Part shown: positions 36,697 to 51,700 of the stretch, piece after piece
Numbering within the stretch: position 1 is the first letter of the stretch
Layout of the letters: each line of letters starts with the position of its first letter
NCBI RefSeq assembly: GCF_035582795.1
Contig: NC_134367.1
Span: 7,054,062 to 7,118,061 of the forward strand
Length of the DNA stretch: 64,000 bases
Reading direction: 5' to 3'
DNA from: Mycteria americana
Taxonomy: Eukaryota; Chordata; Aves; Ciconiiformes; Ciconiidae
The notes under the pieces: generated by a model
The model's input: the letters and a program-made list of their open reading frames with translations, nothing else
Told to the model about the DNA's origin: nothing
Databases searched by the model: none
Program-made: the position numbers and the translations under genes

Positions 36697-36756
36697 CTTT
36701 GTTTGCTGCGAACTCCATTTGGACATTGAATTCCTCTTCAGCAGGGCTTCTTGTAT
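36697..36756 (-). CDS. ADGRF5: ADGRF5 exon: cytoplasmic tail
   Basis: Encodes [20 protein letters not shown], flanked by acceptor aaatag and donor AAG|gttaga, phase 0. If the donor is not used the frame stops after six further codons (VRSLT then TAA). Confidence 0.85.
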
Positions 36757-39700
36757 CTATTTGTTAAAAACAAAAAAATCAATCAGTAAATACAGCAATT
36801 ATGTTCAAATTCCAACAGTATTTTCACATAATATAGGAAATAGTTTGAATTCTTACCTTCTTGTCCCAGAGAGTCCCAAACACCAAAATGAATAATCCCT
36901 AGGAGACAGATAATTACATGCAGTTTGGTGACACCAACCTTTTAATTGCAGTACCTCATAATTATCTCAAACATTGTCCATGTTGACTATTTAAACTCCA
37001 GACTCTTTCAGAGAGGGCATTTTCCTAACTGCATCTCACATAAAGGACTGCTGATGCAGTGGGAGTTCTCCAGGCCTGCCCTCCTTAAACTGTGTGTATA
37101 TCTGGTCTACAAAAGTGACACAGATAGTTTGCTAGCACTAAACATATTTGGAAGAAGGGACCTTTGTGTATGGAAGACATGCTCTGCTTATGCTCCCCAG
37201 ATAAGCTAGCAGGCTCACAATATAAAAGGCAAGTGAGTTTGGTCTGAAGCATACAATTTTGAGGCCATTCTTAAGAGACAGAGTATACATAGCTATTGTG
37301 TCCTTAAGAAATCCTGTTGTATTGGGATCCTACTGGCCACCTAAATATGTTGTTGTAAAAATCATACTAACTGAAAACTCCCAATCATGTGTATTTTGGT
37401 CAGTTCTCCTCTCTATTATTAGTACTACTCAGCTGTCCTTGGTGACTTTCATGTTGTTTATACTCCCCCATTACTTGAACCCACAAGAGCATAATATAAT
37501 GCCTCCAGATGCACTTTAAATGAGACCAGATATGCTGAAGCTTGCCCACCTGAACAGAATAGGGCTTCATTCAGGAATGAAGTTCTTCCCAGCTACTGGC
37601 AAAGTTGGAAGTTATCTTTATGTCAGCTTTATCTATAAGGCACATCTGTTTATGCAGCTGAGAATGCAAAATACTGCTGAATTCCTGGAATGGGTTTCCC
37701 AAAGAGCCCTTTGGGAATGAGGATGTGTAAGGCAGCCCTGAGCTTTCCCAAGCTGTTTTTATTCCCCCTCCAAGCACAGCACTGCAAGAATGTCACTACA
37801 TGTTAAATGGCATAGAGGAAACAAAACCATACATATGTGTAACTCACCTGCAAAGCATTGAGCAGAGCAAAGAGGATGTGGAAAGCTCGATGGCTGTCTT
37901 TGATGACAGTGGCAAAGCCAATTCCCCAGGTGAGGCCTAACAGTGGTGTCAAGATGGCCACACTTTTGCCAATTTGAAACAAAGAGTTCCTCTCCTGCCT
38001 GTTTGACCTATCCCCAACAGCTGGCCTCAGTATTTTTATTATAACAACTGCGGTGATGAACAAATTCATGGCCACAATGATCAGGGCAGGTATGACAAAG
38101 GCCAAGAGAGCTTTGCTGTCATTCCAGTTGAGCCAGCAGACACCCCTTCTGGTATAATTGTTCCTTGGGAGTGTGACAGCGATGGTGATGACTGCAATGA
38201 CAAAGGGGCACCCATATCCCAGACAGAATGCCACTGCTTTCTGAGCGGTCTTGCTTGTGTTATGTAAGATGAAGACCAGTCTGTAGAAAAGAATGAGGCC
38301 CAGGCTGAGCATCCAGAAAAAGGCACACAGGTAGAATAAGTGGATGAAGAAGGTGGCCACAAAACAGATACCTCTGCTCATCTGTTGGTTTTGGTCATTG
38401 ATGGAGGCAGTGACAATGAACCACATGTCAGCAATCAGCAGTGATGTAGCTATGTTGAATATACAGACATGGCGCATATAGGAGGTTGTGTTGTTTGTCA
38501 CGTATTTCCAGACTAAGGATTCAATTATAATGCAGGCCACCAAACTCAAGATTGAAATGGCCAGGCCAATGTAGGTAATGTAATCTTCAAAGATTACCTG
38601 GGAGGATTTATCAGGTGACATCAGAATGGAGAATGCTGTCAAGTGATTGCAGGAGCAAATGACATTATTTTCTACCTCTGTGGGTGTGCAACCTTGAGGA
38701 TCCCAGCCCCCTCTGTTTTTGTCGAGTGTGACGTTCCAAAAGACACACTGGGGCATCGTTAGAGATGAGTTTTTCTTTGCAAAGGTCATACTAATACTGA
38801 AATTCTGGATTTTCTTGCTGGTCACAGTTGTTATCAGTAAGCCGTTCACATACTCGGGTCCATTGTGGGGCAAAATATGTCCAAGTTTTGAGTACATCAC
38901 ACTGACAATGGTTGAACCTTGGGTTAGATCCTGAATTGCAGTTTCGCCAATGAGCACATTAACTGTGAGGTTTTCTGTACTGCGGAAGGTCTTATTATAA
39001 TCTGTGGTGCTATTTTCTGTGACAACTATACCTTGTAGCTGAAGGGTGTTTGCAGAGACAGGAGGAATGGTATTATTAACTGGTTGGAGGTTCAGGGAAA
39101 AATTTTCTACTGAAGACAGTAACAAAGAACTTTTGAGTGTCTCCTCTTGATTCAGCTCTTCCCAAACTTTAGTTGTGGAATCAGCAACAATAAAGTTCAC
39201 TGTGGAGAGGAAATTCTGAAACAAAAGAATAATGCTGTTACTGAAATCCCATACAAATCATTGTTGTTTCTGATGGGAATTTCTGAGTGGTCCTAGAATT
39301 GCCTTTTGAAAAAGCCCAACATTTTCTTATTTTGCTCAATCCATGTGAAACCTTCAGCTGTTAACCCTCTGCATGCTCTATTTTCAAGTTAAGGTTTCCA
39401 GAAGTGGAGCTGCGTGGCTTTTTTTTACATATTACTTAGTATTTTTTATTCTCCAGCCTTCTTTCCCTTCTTTCTCAGCCTTTGTGCTATCTTTGATTTC
39501 TCGCTCTCTCCCATGTAGGGTTCTCCAGCTACAAAACATCAAGTCTGTTTGCACTTTTCTGCTCAGAAGAGCAGTGCTTTTCCTCTGTACCTCACAATCA
39601 AGGTTTCCAAGTATTTCAAAGATATGTTTTTCCATTCATTTGTTGTAACATCTAATTGATTTTCCTTGTTTGATCCCTGTCCTTATTTCAACCCTTTTTT

Positions 39701-42700
39701 TATATTTCTGCTCCTACTCATAGAATCACAGCATGGTTTTGACCTTTAAAGATCATCTAGTCCAACCCCCCCGCCATGGACAGAGACATCCAACCTGACC
39801 TTGAACACTTCCAATGATGGTCCATCCACAACTCTGCGCAACCTGTTCCAGTGTCTCATCACCCTCATTGTAAAAAATTTCTTCCTTATGTCCAATCTAA
39901 ATCTACCCTCTTTCAATTTAAAATGGTTGCCCCTTGTCCTGTCACTATAGGTTCTGGTAAAAAAGTCTTTGTCTTTCTTATAAGCCCTCTTTAAGCATTG
40001 AAAGGCCGCAATAAGGTCTCCTCAGAGCCTTCTCTTCTCCAGGCTGAACAACCCCAACTCTCTCAGCCTTTTCTCATAGGAGAGGTGTTCCAGCCCTCTG
40101 ACCATTTTCATGGCCCTCCTCTGGACCTGCTTGAGCAGGTCCATGTCTTTCTTGTGCTGGGGACCCAAGAGCTGGACGCAGTACTGCAGATGGGGTCTCA
40201 CCAGAACAGAGTAGAGGGGCAGAATCACCTCCCTCGACCTGCTGGCCACGCTTCTTGTTATGCAGCCCAGGTTACGATTGGCTTTCTGAGCTGCAAGTGC
40301 ACACTGCTCGCTCATGTCCAATTTTTCATCCATCATTCCTTGTCTTTTCCTCTAACTTAGAATGCTAGAGACATTTATGGGTCCCTAGAAGATTTCTAGT
40401 TGCTAAGCATACAGCAGTCTCTCTTTCATGCACAGGCTCCTTGTCTTCATTATTTTGACTTTCCATAAACTCTTCTGTATCTTTGCTGTCATTTCATCTT
40501 ATTCCCATAATACTTTCCTGTTCCTGACCTTAACTAACTGTGAAATTTCTTCAGGAAAAATGTCATCCTCTGTGACAAAAGGGGCCAAAGGGCTTGATAA
40601 GTATAGGTAAGACTTAAACCAAAACCTTACTTGAATAATGTGCTCCTCTGCATCTGCTGGGATAGAGGAGACCATATGCAGGATGGTAACGATTGCGCCT
40701 AGGTTTGCAGAACTGTTTAGTATGCTTTGCTCCTTTCCTGTCTTTTCCTTAAGCTCTTCAAGGTACTTAGGTAGCTTTGCTCTTGCCTCAGGACTGTTGA
40801 CCAAGGACTGGAACAGAAGATAACAGTGCATTACATGTGTGCAATTTGCCTGGAGCTTGATCCTCCTTCATAATGGCTACCCCATACTAGTAAAATAAAC
40901 AGAGCCAGGGTCAGTCTAGACATGCTGGTAGTGTTCAACTCTCTGACCTTCCAGAACAGGGTATCCTAACTGCCTATTGAGAGTGGTCTCTTGCCTGTGG
41001 TAACTTGTAGACTGCTCCTGGAAATTTCAGGGGAGAAAATAGTTGGCCTGGGCCCAAACTATATGAGGGAGCAATCTAGTAAGTTAAGAAAATATATAAT
41101 TGCATAGCTGTACCTCTGCCTGGGACCTTGCTGTGCCTAATTTACTAAAATAAACATAGTAAATATTTGATGAAACAAAGATAATTGTTCTCATCTAACC
41201 TTACTGAGAGAAGGGTGACTCTGGATGGTTTGTAGAAGTGAAGAGCACTACGATAGGATACCTAGGCTAAAAACCGAGGCCCAGCACCTACCTGTGAAGT
41301 GTAGTGGCTGAGAGGGCATGCTAAACAGGGCCTGGGTCTGAGGTTGGGCAGTGGCCCAGAGTTGTCCCTACTGCATCGTTGTTGGTGTACTCTGTAGCAT
41401 GCTTTGGGCTTGTGCCAGCTAGCGTTCACTGAGGCAATGCCTGAGCATGGTTCAGGGAACACCCCAGGCCAGCGACTGCTCCCGCTGGACGCTATGAATA
41501 AAGTCACCTTGTCTGGGGGAGAGAGCGTTCGTGTGTATGGATATTAGCCATGCAGTGCCACATGCCCTCTGGGCCAGAGAAGGGGACCTAGCCTCTTTCA
41601 CTGACTTGTGTAAATATAGCCAATCATTCTTTATATATTTTAAAAGATAGTTTTAATCAAATATTTGATTTTGTAATGCTTCATATATTTTAGATTATGT
41701 TAAGGAAAAAAACACCCAACAAAAATTTTTGCCCTCTCCTATCTGCCCCCGCCCCAACCTCTAGAAAACTCATAAATGTTACCTCGGCACTAGTCAACAG
41801 GTTGTTTACTGGTACAGACAGGCAGTCATTGCTTTCATTCTTCCATGATTTGTTGGAGCACTTGAAAGTTTTATTGCCTCGGGTAAAACCATGTGGATCA
41901 CTTGGCTCATAGCATGGCTTTATTAATGTGTCCCCTTCTCTTCCAATGCCAAGGCTGTCTGAGCAGGAAACTTCCTTATCTGTATTGAGAAAAAGACATA
42001 GACGTAGAAAACTAAGAAGCAGAGAGATGAATAATTTACCCCCATCAAACCTGTGACCTCCTGAAGTTCAGAGGCCTTTAAATTAGTTAGGATTTCAGCT
42101 TGCTCTCTTCATTAATTATGACCTTTCAGGGTGTATATGTCTTGCATTCCCAATTTTTTTGAATCATGAAATTAAAAAGGAAATTGAATAAAGCCCCTTG
42201 TTTTTGACTACTGAATCAAATCAACAAACCAATACCCAAAGTTTTAGGATCTGTCTGTTAGATTAGAGGGTTAGATAGGGGTGGAGTGGGATTATATTGA
42301 CCACTATGTGAGGAGTAATTCACACCAAGTTTATTCTGCTAAGGGACTCAGTGCTGCTGTAGCACTAATAGGAAATTCATTAAGACCTTGATAGTGAGGC
42401 CTCAACATCTTTTTGATGAACAGTGAGTCTTGTTAATTGGCTTTGATTGGGTTAGTCGTATCAGTAAATATCTGCTGATTAAAGTAAATAAAGTGTCTGC
42501 ATATTTATTGCCTAAGAGAGTGAAATCTGGCCAGATACCGTGATTCAACAGTAGGCACCACTACCGTGGAAAAAATAAAATTTCTGCATTATGGAGATGT
42601 CCAATATTTCCTTCTTTCCAATTTAGAATAAGAAGCTGAAATATCCAAACTCTGGTCAGAATTAAACATCAAAACTGGATTTAGCAGTGTCGAATTCTAA

Positions 42701-45700
42701 TTACCCAGCATTTCCTGCACAGCTGACTGGAAGTTGGGTCTGCCTAGGTCTCTGCAACACCTCATGGAGCTTGCCATTCTTGTGTTTAAAGTGGATATTC
42801 TCTCCCACAGGCTGACCTCCTGAGCTAGATGACTTCTTCCTGAGGCACCACAATCTTTTATCCTTGCTAAATTGTTGGTGCAAGCTGGGAGCTGCATGAC
42901 CACATTTCAACACAGGAGAGGAAGCCTGGTGGTGCACGCTGCAGCAGAAGGAAGTAGGGACAGAAGGTGACTGAACTGTAACTACTTGGGAACATACTGA
43001 GGCCACTGTCAAATACAGTGAAGACAAGACATCTTGTCTATTTATTTTTTAAAACTACAGGAAAATTGATATTTTCCTCGGTATTTCAAAATTTTGTGTC
43101 AAAAAAGGAGACAAAATTTCTTGGCTAACAAAAACTACTCCTGTTAGTTGTCACCAGTGATAAATTTGTGGCATCTGATTTAACAAAGACACTGGGATTT
43201 CCTATTTAACAGCTTTAAATAGTAACTTTTTTCTTACCAGGTATTAGGTGCAGTCTTATACTTGTACTGTTGACTTCCTGTCCAATGTGGTTAATAAAGT
43301 TGCAATATGCTGTGACCTCTTTCTCTTTGCTGCATTCTGTTTCTGTGTAATTGTACATGTAGCAAAACAAATTTTCTTTTTTCTTTTTCTCTGTGTGGAA
43401 GGATTGAGATAGGTTAACACAGATTTGGGGTCAATAAGCTAGCAGACAGCAGAAAGCTTCTGCAAAACATTCTTTTCTGTGGGTCCTAGAGAAAGAAACT
43501 TCCTTTGTGGAAAAACTTCCTTTCTGTATGCTGATATCCGTCTCTTACTCCCCACTTAACAAATCTTCTGGCAGCTGCTGCATGATCAGTACCTTTTCAA
43601 TTACTGGTGTATGAGCAAATCCTGCCCAAACCCTCTTTTACTGTGCAGGAATCAAAATTTGCTTTAGAAACCATTTTGGAGAATACTCTTCTGCTTCTGC
43701 TTCTACCACAGGCATTTCATTTAGGCTAGGATACTTTTTTTGCTGTTCTTATATGGTTCTTTTGAACTCAGGATCTGTACCACGCTCCCATTTCTTTTCA
43801 GGATGCCTGTGCCTGAGGATCCCTGACTACAATCTCTTCAACAAGATCTTGGCATTTTTCTTAGCAGCCAGAGGACCCCTCAGTCTCCATCTGCTTTACA
43901 CTTCAGCCTGTTGTTTTTGCACTGCTGTGTGTTTTCTGAGTTAGTTTAGGTGGCTCTTCTTTGCTTTTTTTCAAATTAACTGTTTTGTAACCCACTTGAA
44001 AACTTCTAGGATATAAGAACATGCCAGGGAAGCCCTAAATTTGAAGACCTAGAAGCTTAGGCTTTTGTGCTGTTAAAGATATGTTACCTGTATCCTTGAA
44101 GAAAATAGAATAGTTCTTTAAATTGCATTCTTAACGTGTTCTACATTTTTCATGAATTAGGTCATCTTCTTAAGTAATGTTTCCTTGATACTCAGTTCAA
44201 AAAAGTGGCAGAGTGGAAGATAAAGGCAAAAAAATGGAGTTCAGCAATTTCTAATCTGAACAATGATGAGGATGCTCACTTCTCACTGCCTGGCAAGGCA
44301 AACCAAACATTGAATTTACCTGTTATGTATTTATCACTACAGCAGTGACTTCAGTTGCTGTTCTGTTAATCTCAGCCATGCTCCCCAAGCATAGCAACCA
44401 TTCTAAAAAAAGTCCATTACCCTTCTTTTATGCTCTCAGGAGTACTTGTAGGTTGTCATAATAGCAGTAAGTATGAATTGGTTACACAGACCTAACTGAA
44501 AACAAAAAAACCCAGGGCCTGGGTTGTGACATATAGTGCAACTAGTGATTCTGCAAGTTTATTGTTTCTTACCAGCTTGAAATTCTTTTTGTTGAACCAT
44601 GAATTTAACAGTGTAATCTTCCATGCTGTTAGCACTTATGCAGCACTCAAGGGCTTGTTGCACTTTGCACTGTATAGATGCTGCAATGGGGTCTATCAGG
44701 ATGTTCTGATTCAGTGGCAAGGAAATAACCTTGATTGTCACATTGGCAGAACTCTCCAAGTACTTCTGGGAGAATGTGCAGATGTAGGTGCCTGAAAGAA
44801 ATGACACAAAAACCATGTCTCACTCAACAGAAGTGCTCCTCAGCTTTTGCATGGTCATGAGCCCTAATACTGAACAAGTACAGTGTTGTTGGCAACATCA
44901 CGTCTTGCTGTCCTCCAGCAGTTATGATTTTAACTCTTTTTTTTATTTACTGTGGCCAGGCTTCACAGTGTTTTGCAGGGCTAGGGATGCTGTAAATGAT
45001 CTGGTACGGAGATTTCATTGCCTTTGTAGCCAATACAAACCAGGTTCACTCACCGCTCCAGTCCTGTGTGGCAGTCTTCACTGAGAGCACAGATGTGCTA
45101 TTTTTGGTGTACATATCCCAGTCTACTGTTTTTGTGTTATTTCCAGACTGGATTTTCCAAGTGATATTGTCATGATTGCTCACATCACTTTCACACGTTA
45201 CATTGAATGTACCTCCCTCGGAAACCGATGAGTTTATGCTTGAAGATATTGTTATATGGGCTGAGACAACACAAGATAAATGTCATATTATTGAGAGTCA
45301 CTTGTTATAATTATTTTCTTGCAAATGACATGTGCCATAGAGGCCACCTACGTGTTAAAGAGCTGATGGTCTGTTACATGCTACCTGACTCCTACCTCTC
45401 CGGAGGTACGTCACTCTGAAGTTTTGACTGTTCCTGGCACCGTGTTCAGTCTTCAGCTCACATGTATATGTTGTCACTGTACCTGCCTTCTCAGGTGGGC
45501 ATAGTGATTCATTGATGTTGAGCCTGTATTCAGTGCAGTTTCCACTGAAACTGGAGACTCCTAGAGAGAAATAAACATTCCTTGAAGGGCTATGGATGTC
45601 CAAAAATACCTAGGCTCTGGAAATCACAAGCAATCACTCTAGCTAAGGAAAACCTTGTGGGTTTGTATGTAACCTTTGACAGCATGGCACTTTTAACTCA

Positions 45701-48700
45701 TCGTTGCTGAAGTTCATTCACATCTTTTACTCTGGCAGCACTCACAGTGGTCTTCCAAAGGCCTGAAGACGGCTCTCAGCACAATGCTGGGCACCTAATG
45801 CCAAAACCAGTCCTGAGAGCAACAACATTGCTTGGATACCTCAGGGTAAGCCAAAATGAAGAGTATTCTGGTTCAGCCTAACCTCATTATCTGTGATATT
45901 TAGGATGAGTAAGATAAGTAAAACAGGAGTAAATACTGCAGATTTTAATGTCATCTGATTTTGAAATAAATATTTGGAGGTACTTGACAGTCATTCAACT
46001 TTAAATCTGAAGAGTGCTGGTTTAGCTATAAGAGGAAAACACCACAAAAGCTATCCCGTGCTGCAGCTGAAAGTGCATCAGGCATGAGAGCAGAGTTCCT
46101 GGGGGAAAGCCTGGCCACAGGGAATCAAGGGCAAAACAGCTCATTACAGTAGGCCAGGATCACCCCTATCTCTGCAAGCACTGCTGCACACCAGTACCTG
46201 TCCCCTGTGACTGTGCACATGAGCTTTGAAGGTTTTCTCTCATTTTGCTGTCCTGCTTTCCGCTAAATTTCATTTATAACAAATGGTTAACAATATACAG
46301 TTAATCCATACCCATGATATATTAAGAGGGCAATAGGCTGTTTATGACTACGGTTCATAGACAGTTATGAGTGTTTCTATTGATGTTATTTTGTAACTCT
46401 TTGTAACACATTTACTTGACGCTTTATTAACTCGTTATACTCATATTATAAGCAAAGTCTTATGGGATGCCGCTGACTCAACTGGCATGTGATGTATCAC
46501 AACTGCAGGTGGAGAGGGAACCTGTGCACTCAGTATTTAGCTATGCTGCAGCTGTTGCAAAGTGTAGCACCTGCCTCTCTTGGTTGCCAAATGTCAGTAT
46601 GTGGCATGCAGAAGCTTTTCATACCCCATGGGTGATTCTGGAGATAGTAGTAGAGACTGATGCACTTAGCCTTGCTCTCAAAACTAGACAAAGCAGAAAT
46701 AAGCTTTTTGGAAAAACTCGGTATGATGCTGGTCCAGGCAGCTGTTTCCATCCAGGATGGCACATTTTTAAGCATCAATGTTTGCACAGTGCATGGAGAT
46801 GCCCAGAATCCCACTGGCACATGCACAACATGTATGGAGTCTGTACCACGCTGTCCATCCATTGTCCTTCCCACATACACACACCTTTGGAGGGTACCCT
46901 GTATTCATCCTAGGACTTGGCCTTTGGGGTAGCCAATTAGGAGGAGATCTTTGAAGAACAAACAAACCTAGCAGGTGAAAGACAATCTTTTGTTAATCTT
47001 ACCTGTAATATTGATTACTCCATTTACTTTCCAGTCGGCAGTAAGCGATGGTAAGTGTCTGTCAATACAACAGGACAGCAGAGGACTGTTTGTCTGTATT
47101 TCAGGACTGTTGCATGTAACATCCATGTCATGTAGGTTTGGAGTGATGTATAGCGGAGAGACTGCTATTGTTTTCGTGGCCTTGTATATCAGTGTGTGAA
47201 ACTGATTGCTGTTTGTGAAAGTGCACCTATAGGAACCTGTAAAGCATAGGCAATATCTTAGCATTGAGAACACATTTTGCTGTTTTTTCCTCTACATTTG
47301 GAGTTAGGACCTGGGAGCTACTTCCACACCTAGTTTTCACATCTCCCTGCTCTGCAGTGGCTCTGCTACTTGCTAATCAAAACGTACTCTCAGGTCATCT
47401 GCAGTATGCTTTCTGCAGACTCCTGGTGCCAAATGTATCCAGATTAGGCAGCTTCAGTGTTGATAGGTACTTGAGAAGAGACCAGCGCTCTGGGACTGAA
47501 ATACTTAAAATCTGACTAAGCTGATGTTTTTGGGTTCTGTATATTGGCTATAGTCCACATGGCAGCAATATGGTATGGTAAGAATTTAGACTGACTGTGC
47601 GAAAGTTTCCTACACTGAATGGGTGAGAGATAGGTGCCCAGGGTGGACTCCACAAGAGCTGGCACTCTTGAGTATAGGCATGTATGCTGCTCAGAAGGTA
47701 TTGCCAAAGAGAGCGGAGTATTTATCAGCCATTTTCTCAGGCATTTGTCCCCTAATGCAGCCAGGCTTCCTTTTGAAATTGGCAATCAGAGGTCCAAACT
47801 TCCTTCATACTTTAGGTATGTGGATTCCCCTTCCTCATTGGGGTAGCCAAGTGAGTAGGCCACTTACATAGGAGTGGAGACACCAAAGTTCAGGGCATCC
47901 TTAGCCCAAAGAAGTTTGGACCCTTGACTTCTACCTTGCGTATGTGTGCCCAAATACCTGGTCACAGGCTACCCTTTTTGAAGTTCAATGTAAAATTCAT
48001 GGTCCAAAGAGAAGAACTGAGTGGGAGCTTGAGTCAAACTCTGATAATAGATGGTAATTCCCCTGATAACTCCTGCCAGCAAAATGCCGCTAGTTGACCT
48101 GTTTCTGATTTTCAAGAAGCCCTAAACATGAACACATGAAAAACTGTAACTCTGAGCTCTGATTAGTTAGCTTATGTTTGCAAAGGGGGCAAGGACCATC
48201 AAGGACAAATTCAACCACAGCCTCACGTTACCACACCGAAAGGGTGGGAAGGCCTTACAGCCATGTAGTCACTGCTGTCTGCTGTGATATGGCAGTGAAG
48301 CCTGGCACTGAGAATACTCAGGCCTGTATAGTCACTTCAGGCAGTTCACATCTTACTGGCAATGCCAGCCAGTATGTAGATAATTAAAGAAAAAAAAAAA
48401 CCCACCAGAAAATTATGAGGGACAGTGTATTTTTCACATTTACTCTAGGAAAAATGCAGTCACTGCATTCCTCTCTGCTTTTTATAGAACTAGCTGCTGT
48501 TTTACATCTGCTGTTTTGAGAATAGAAAATCATACCAGAATTCTCCATCGTAATGTTCTTAATTTTAAGAATCGACTTTGAGGTTCTCTGTGAAACTCTT
48601 CTTTCCATCGGATACCAGAAGCTGGGTGAGATTATCTTATCAGAGTGATACCAGGTCACATTCTCAGATGGTGAATTTATCTCACAGATTAGAGTTACTG

Positions 48701-51700
48701 TATCCCCTTCAAAAATGTCTACAGGACTCACAGTGAAGTTTGTCTGATCTGGGAAGACAAAGAGCAACATTCTGCATTATTGGCATTTCAGCTCACGTCT
48801 ATATGGTGTCTTTCATCTCCTGGGAATCCTAGGTGCTTCACAACTAGTATGCACTCAGCATCAGTTGCTGGGCACTACCCCTGATACAAGCTATGCAATT
48901 TTCCCACAACATATTCTTCTACTATCTTTGTCAGCCAGAGATCCCAGAAGGTTTTATGCAGAAAGCCAGAAATATTATCACCACCACTACTTTCTAAGTA
49001 GATAAACTGGGAGGAGAAGCAACCAGGTTGAAGTAATCCTCTGAGACAGACAATCAAGCGCTCAGTGCACTGAGAGTGCAGCACTTGATCAGGCGACTGA
49101 ATTGTAACACACTGTCCAGCAGCAGCATGGAAAATGTGCCAGGGAAGCCAGGGGGACCCCGTTCTCATGTAAACTGCAAGAGGTTTTTGTTTTGTTTGAA
49201 GAAGTGAGAAGTGCTGGCAGCCTGCTATGCTAAGAGATGTCTCAGTTCTGGAGGTGAACTTAAGGGTATTCAGTCTCTCTCCCATGGAGAGACTGCATCA
49301 GGGTTCAGCAGAGTAGCTGGAAGGATTTGGTTTTCTGTGGGAGGTACTGCGTGCATGGTCATCTCATGTAAGTCCTAAGTTTTGGTGGCACAGGCTGAAA
49401 TGAAACAGCCAGAGAAATAAATGTTTTTTGAAGGTCCAGTACCAAATAATCAACAGTATAAGGTGGCTACATGGTTCAGGCTAGAAATACTAAAGTAAAG
49501 GTTGAAGGAAAATACTGAGAGAGCTTTAAACTTACTAGTTATTTCTGTTGTGAAGGTAGCTTGGTTTAGCAGGTAAAGTGCATCTAGAAACTGTGGTACA
49601 ATTTTGTTGGAATTTGCTATCTGATCGAAGCTTGCTGGTCCTGCTTTTACTTCGTAGTTCACAAAAACACTTCCAGGCCTAAACAGATACAAGAATGAGA
49701 GAAGCACCAGAATTAAATATCCTTGCATATTAGCAGTCTTCTATGTTGTGGTGACCCAGCTTGCATGGCTAGGAAGGCTTCACAGGGCTCACCTGTGAAG
49801 GCTTCTGTTGTGACTCAAGACTTGCTCTGGTATACAAGAAGGTTGTGCTACAGCTCTTCCCAAAGTAAGAACACCTTTATATGACATCTCCTTCGTCTGC
49901 TGTCTATTTCTAGTAAACTCCCCTTAGAAAACCTAAAATACAGCTGCATTTAAATATGTGTGGACTCAAGTAATGTCTCTTTTATCCAGATCCAATGTTA
50001 TATCCAGAGTCAATGTACTAATCCATCTTCCTGATGACCTAGGAAATGCTGTTAGGTTTACTTGCATCCTTTTCCCCTTTTGGGTGGAATTCAGTCTTTC
50101 CCACAAAAGGCTTTCATCCAGATGGAGGATGATTATGTTTCTTGGACTTTTGCACAGTAGTGAATTTTACCTGTAATCCTATTTCCATGCTAATAGTTGG
50201 GCTTTCCTTTGCAGCTATTATACTATTATTCAGTATGTATATACTGGGCGTGGGTTCTAGTCAGAGTGAATATAGTCTTTGCTGACTGGTGTCTCCTTGA
50301 GACCGGACAGAAAGATTTGTGTCTTCCAGGAAAAAATGAAATCGTTTACTTACCTGAAACCAGTTACTGTTGCCGATACAAAGCCTGGTAAACATCTGTA
50401 GCTAGCATTAAACTGTAAACAAAGACATATTACATGACATAAGTCCTCTGTATATTACTCTAGCATGCTTAAAATAGGAAACTCTCCAACGCTGAAGTTA
50501 GTAAAGGCAGGTAGCAGATCTGATAGAACAGGCCTGGTGCTCTCCGCACTGTCATGGCATAAATTTATGTTGATGTTTTCATTCTATGTGTGCTCATGTG
50601 CATTTAACCTGGGACCAATAATGTGATATTTTTTTCATGCTTTTGATGCAAAAGATTCCTAAATACTTCTCTGTCAGCCAGCATTTTAAAATGAATGGGA
50701 ATATTGTCATTGCCTTTCAATGGAGGTCAGCTTTGGCCCACTTTGTAGCTACCACTGCTGCATACTTCACAGCTCCCCACAAAGATGGTGACAGTGCACC
50801 CTATTCCCCAGACACTTATGGTAAATACCATATTTCTTAGAGGGCTTTCTACCTTCAGAGATGGAAAACTAAAGTCATTACCGCTTTTTCAAGGTCAGAT
50901 TTGTATTTTTTGTATAAGTCAGAAGAAGAATTCCCGAGAGCATCCGAGAAGTTTGTGTCGAGTCTGACTGACATACTCATTACAATGACCTCTCCCATAC
51001 CACATGAGTCTGTAAGGAAAAGCATAAAAATAAATGTAAAAATAATCAAAAGCAATGCTTACAAAATGTTTTCTTAGCTTTTTCTTCTAACTTAACCATA
51101 GAATCTTAGAATCATATAATGGTTTGGGTTGGAAGGGACCTTTAAAGATCATCCAGTCCAACCCCCCTGCCCTGGGCAGAGACATCCAACCTGACCTTGA
51201 ATAATTCCAATGATGGGGCATCCATAATCTCTCTGGGCAACCTGTTCCAGTGTCCACCACCCTCATCATAACTTCTTCCTTATGTCCAATCTAAATCTAC
51301 CCTCTTTCAGTTTAAAACAGTTGCCCCTTGTCCTGTCAAAAAGTCTCTCTCTGTCTTTCTTATAAGCCCCCTTTTAAGTACTGAAAGGCTGCAATAAGGT
51401 CTTCCCAGAGCCTTCTTTTCTCCAAGCTGAACAACCCCAGCTCTCTCAGCCTTTCCTTCATAGGAGAGGTGTTCCAGCCCCCTGATCATTTTCGTGGGTT
51501 CCTCTGGACCTGCTTGAGCAGGTCCATGTCTTTCTTGTGCTGGGGACCCCAGAGCTGGACGCAGTACTGCAGGTGGGGTCTCACCAGAGCAGAGGGGCAG
51601 AATCACCTCCCTCGACCTGCTGGCCACGCTTCTTTTGGTGCAGCCCAGGGTACAGTTGGCTTTCTGAGCTGCAAGTTCACATTGCTGGCTCATGTCCAGT

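Noticed and set aside
41255-41535. Possible additional LTR or gene end with AATAAA near 41500
   Set aside because: It lies in an ADGRF5 intron and I could not find matching TG...CA ends or a known family; AATAAA alone is not enough.
46467-46913. 148-codon plus-strand frame
   Set aside because: It is intronic to ADGRF5, overlaps an opposite-strand frame of similar length, and has no coding signature.
48875-49285. 136-codon minus-strand frame between ADGRF5 exons
   Set aside because: It is intronic, lacks splice sites fitting the receptor's phases, and has no counterpart in ADGRF5.
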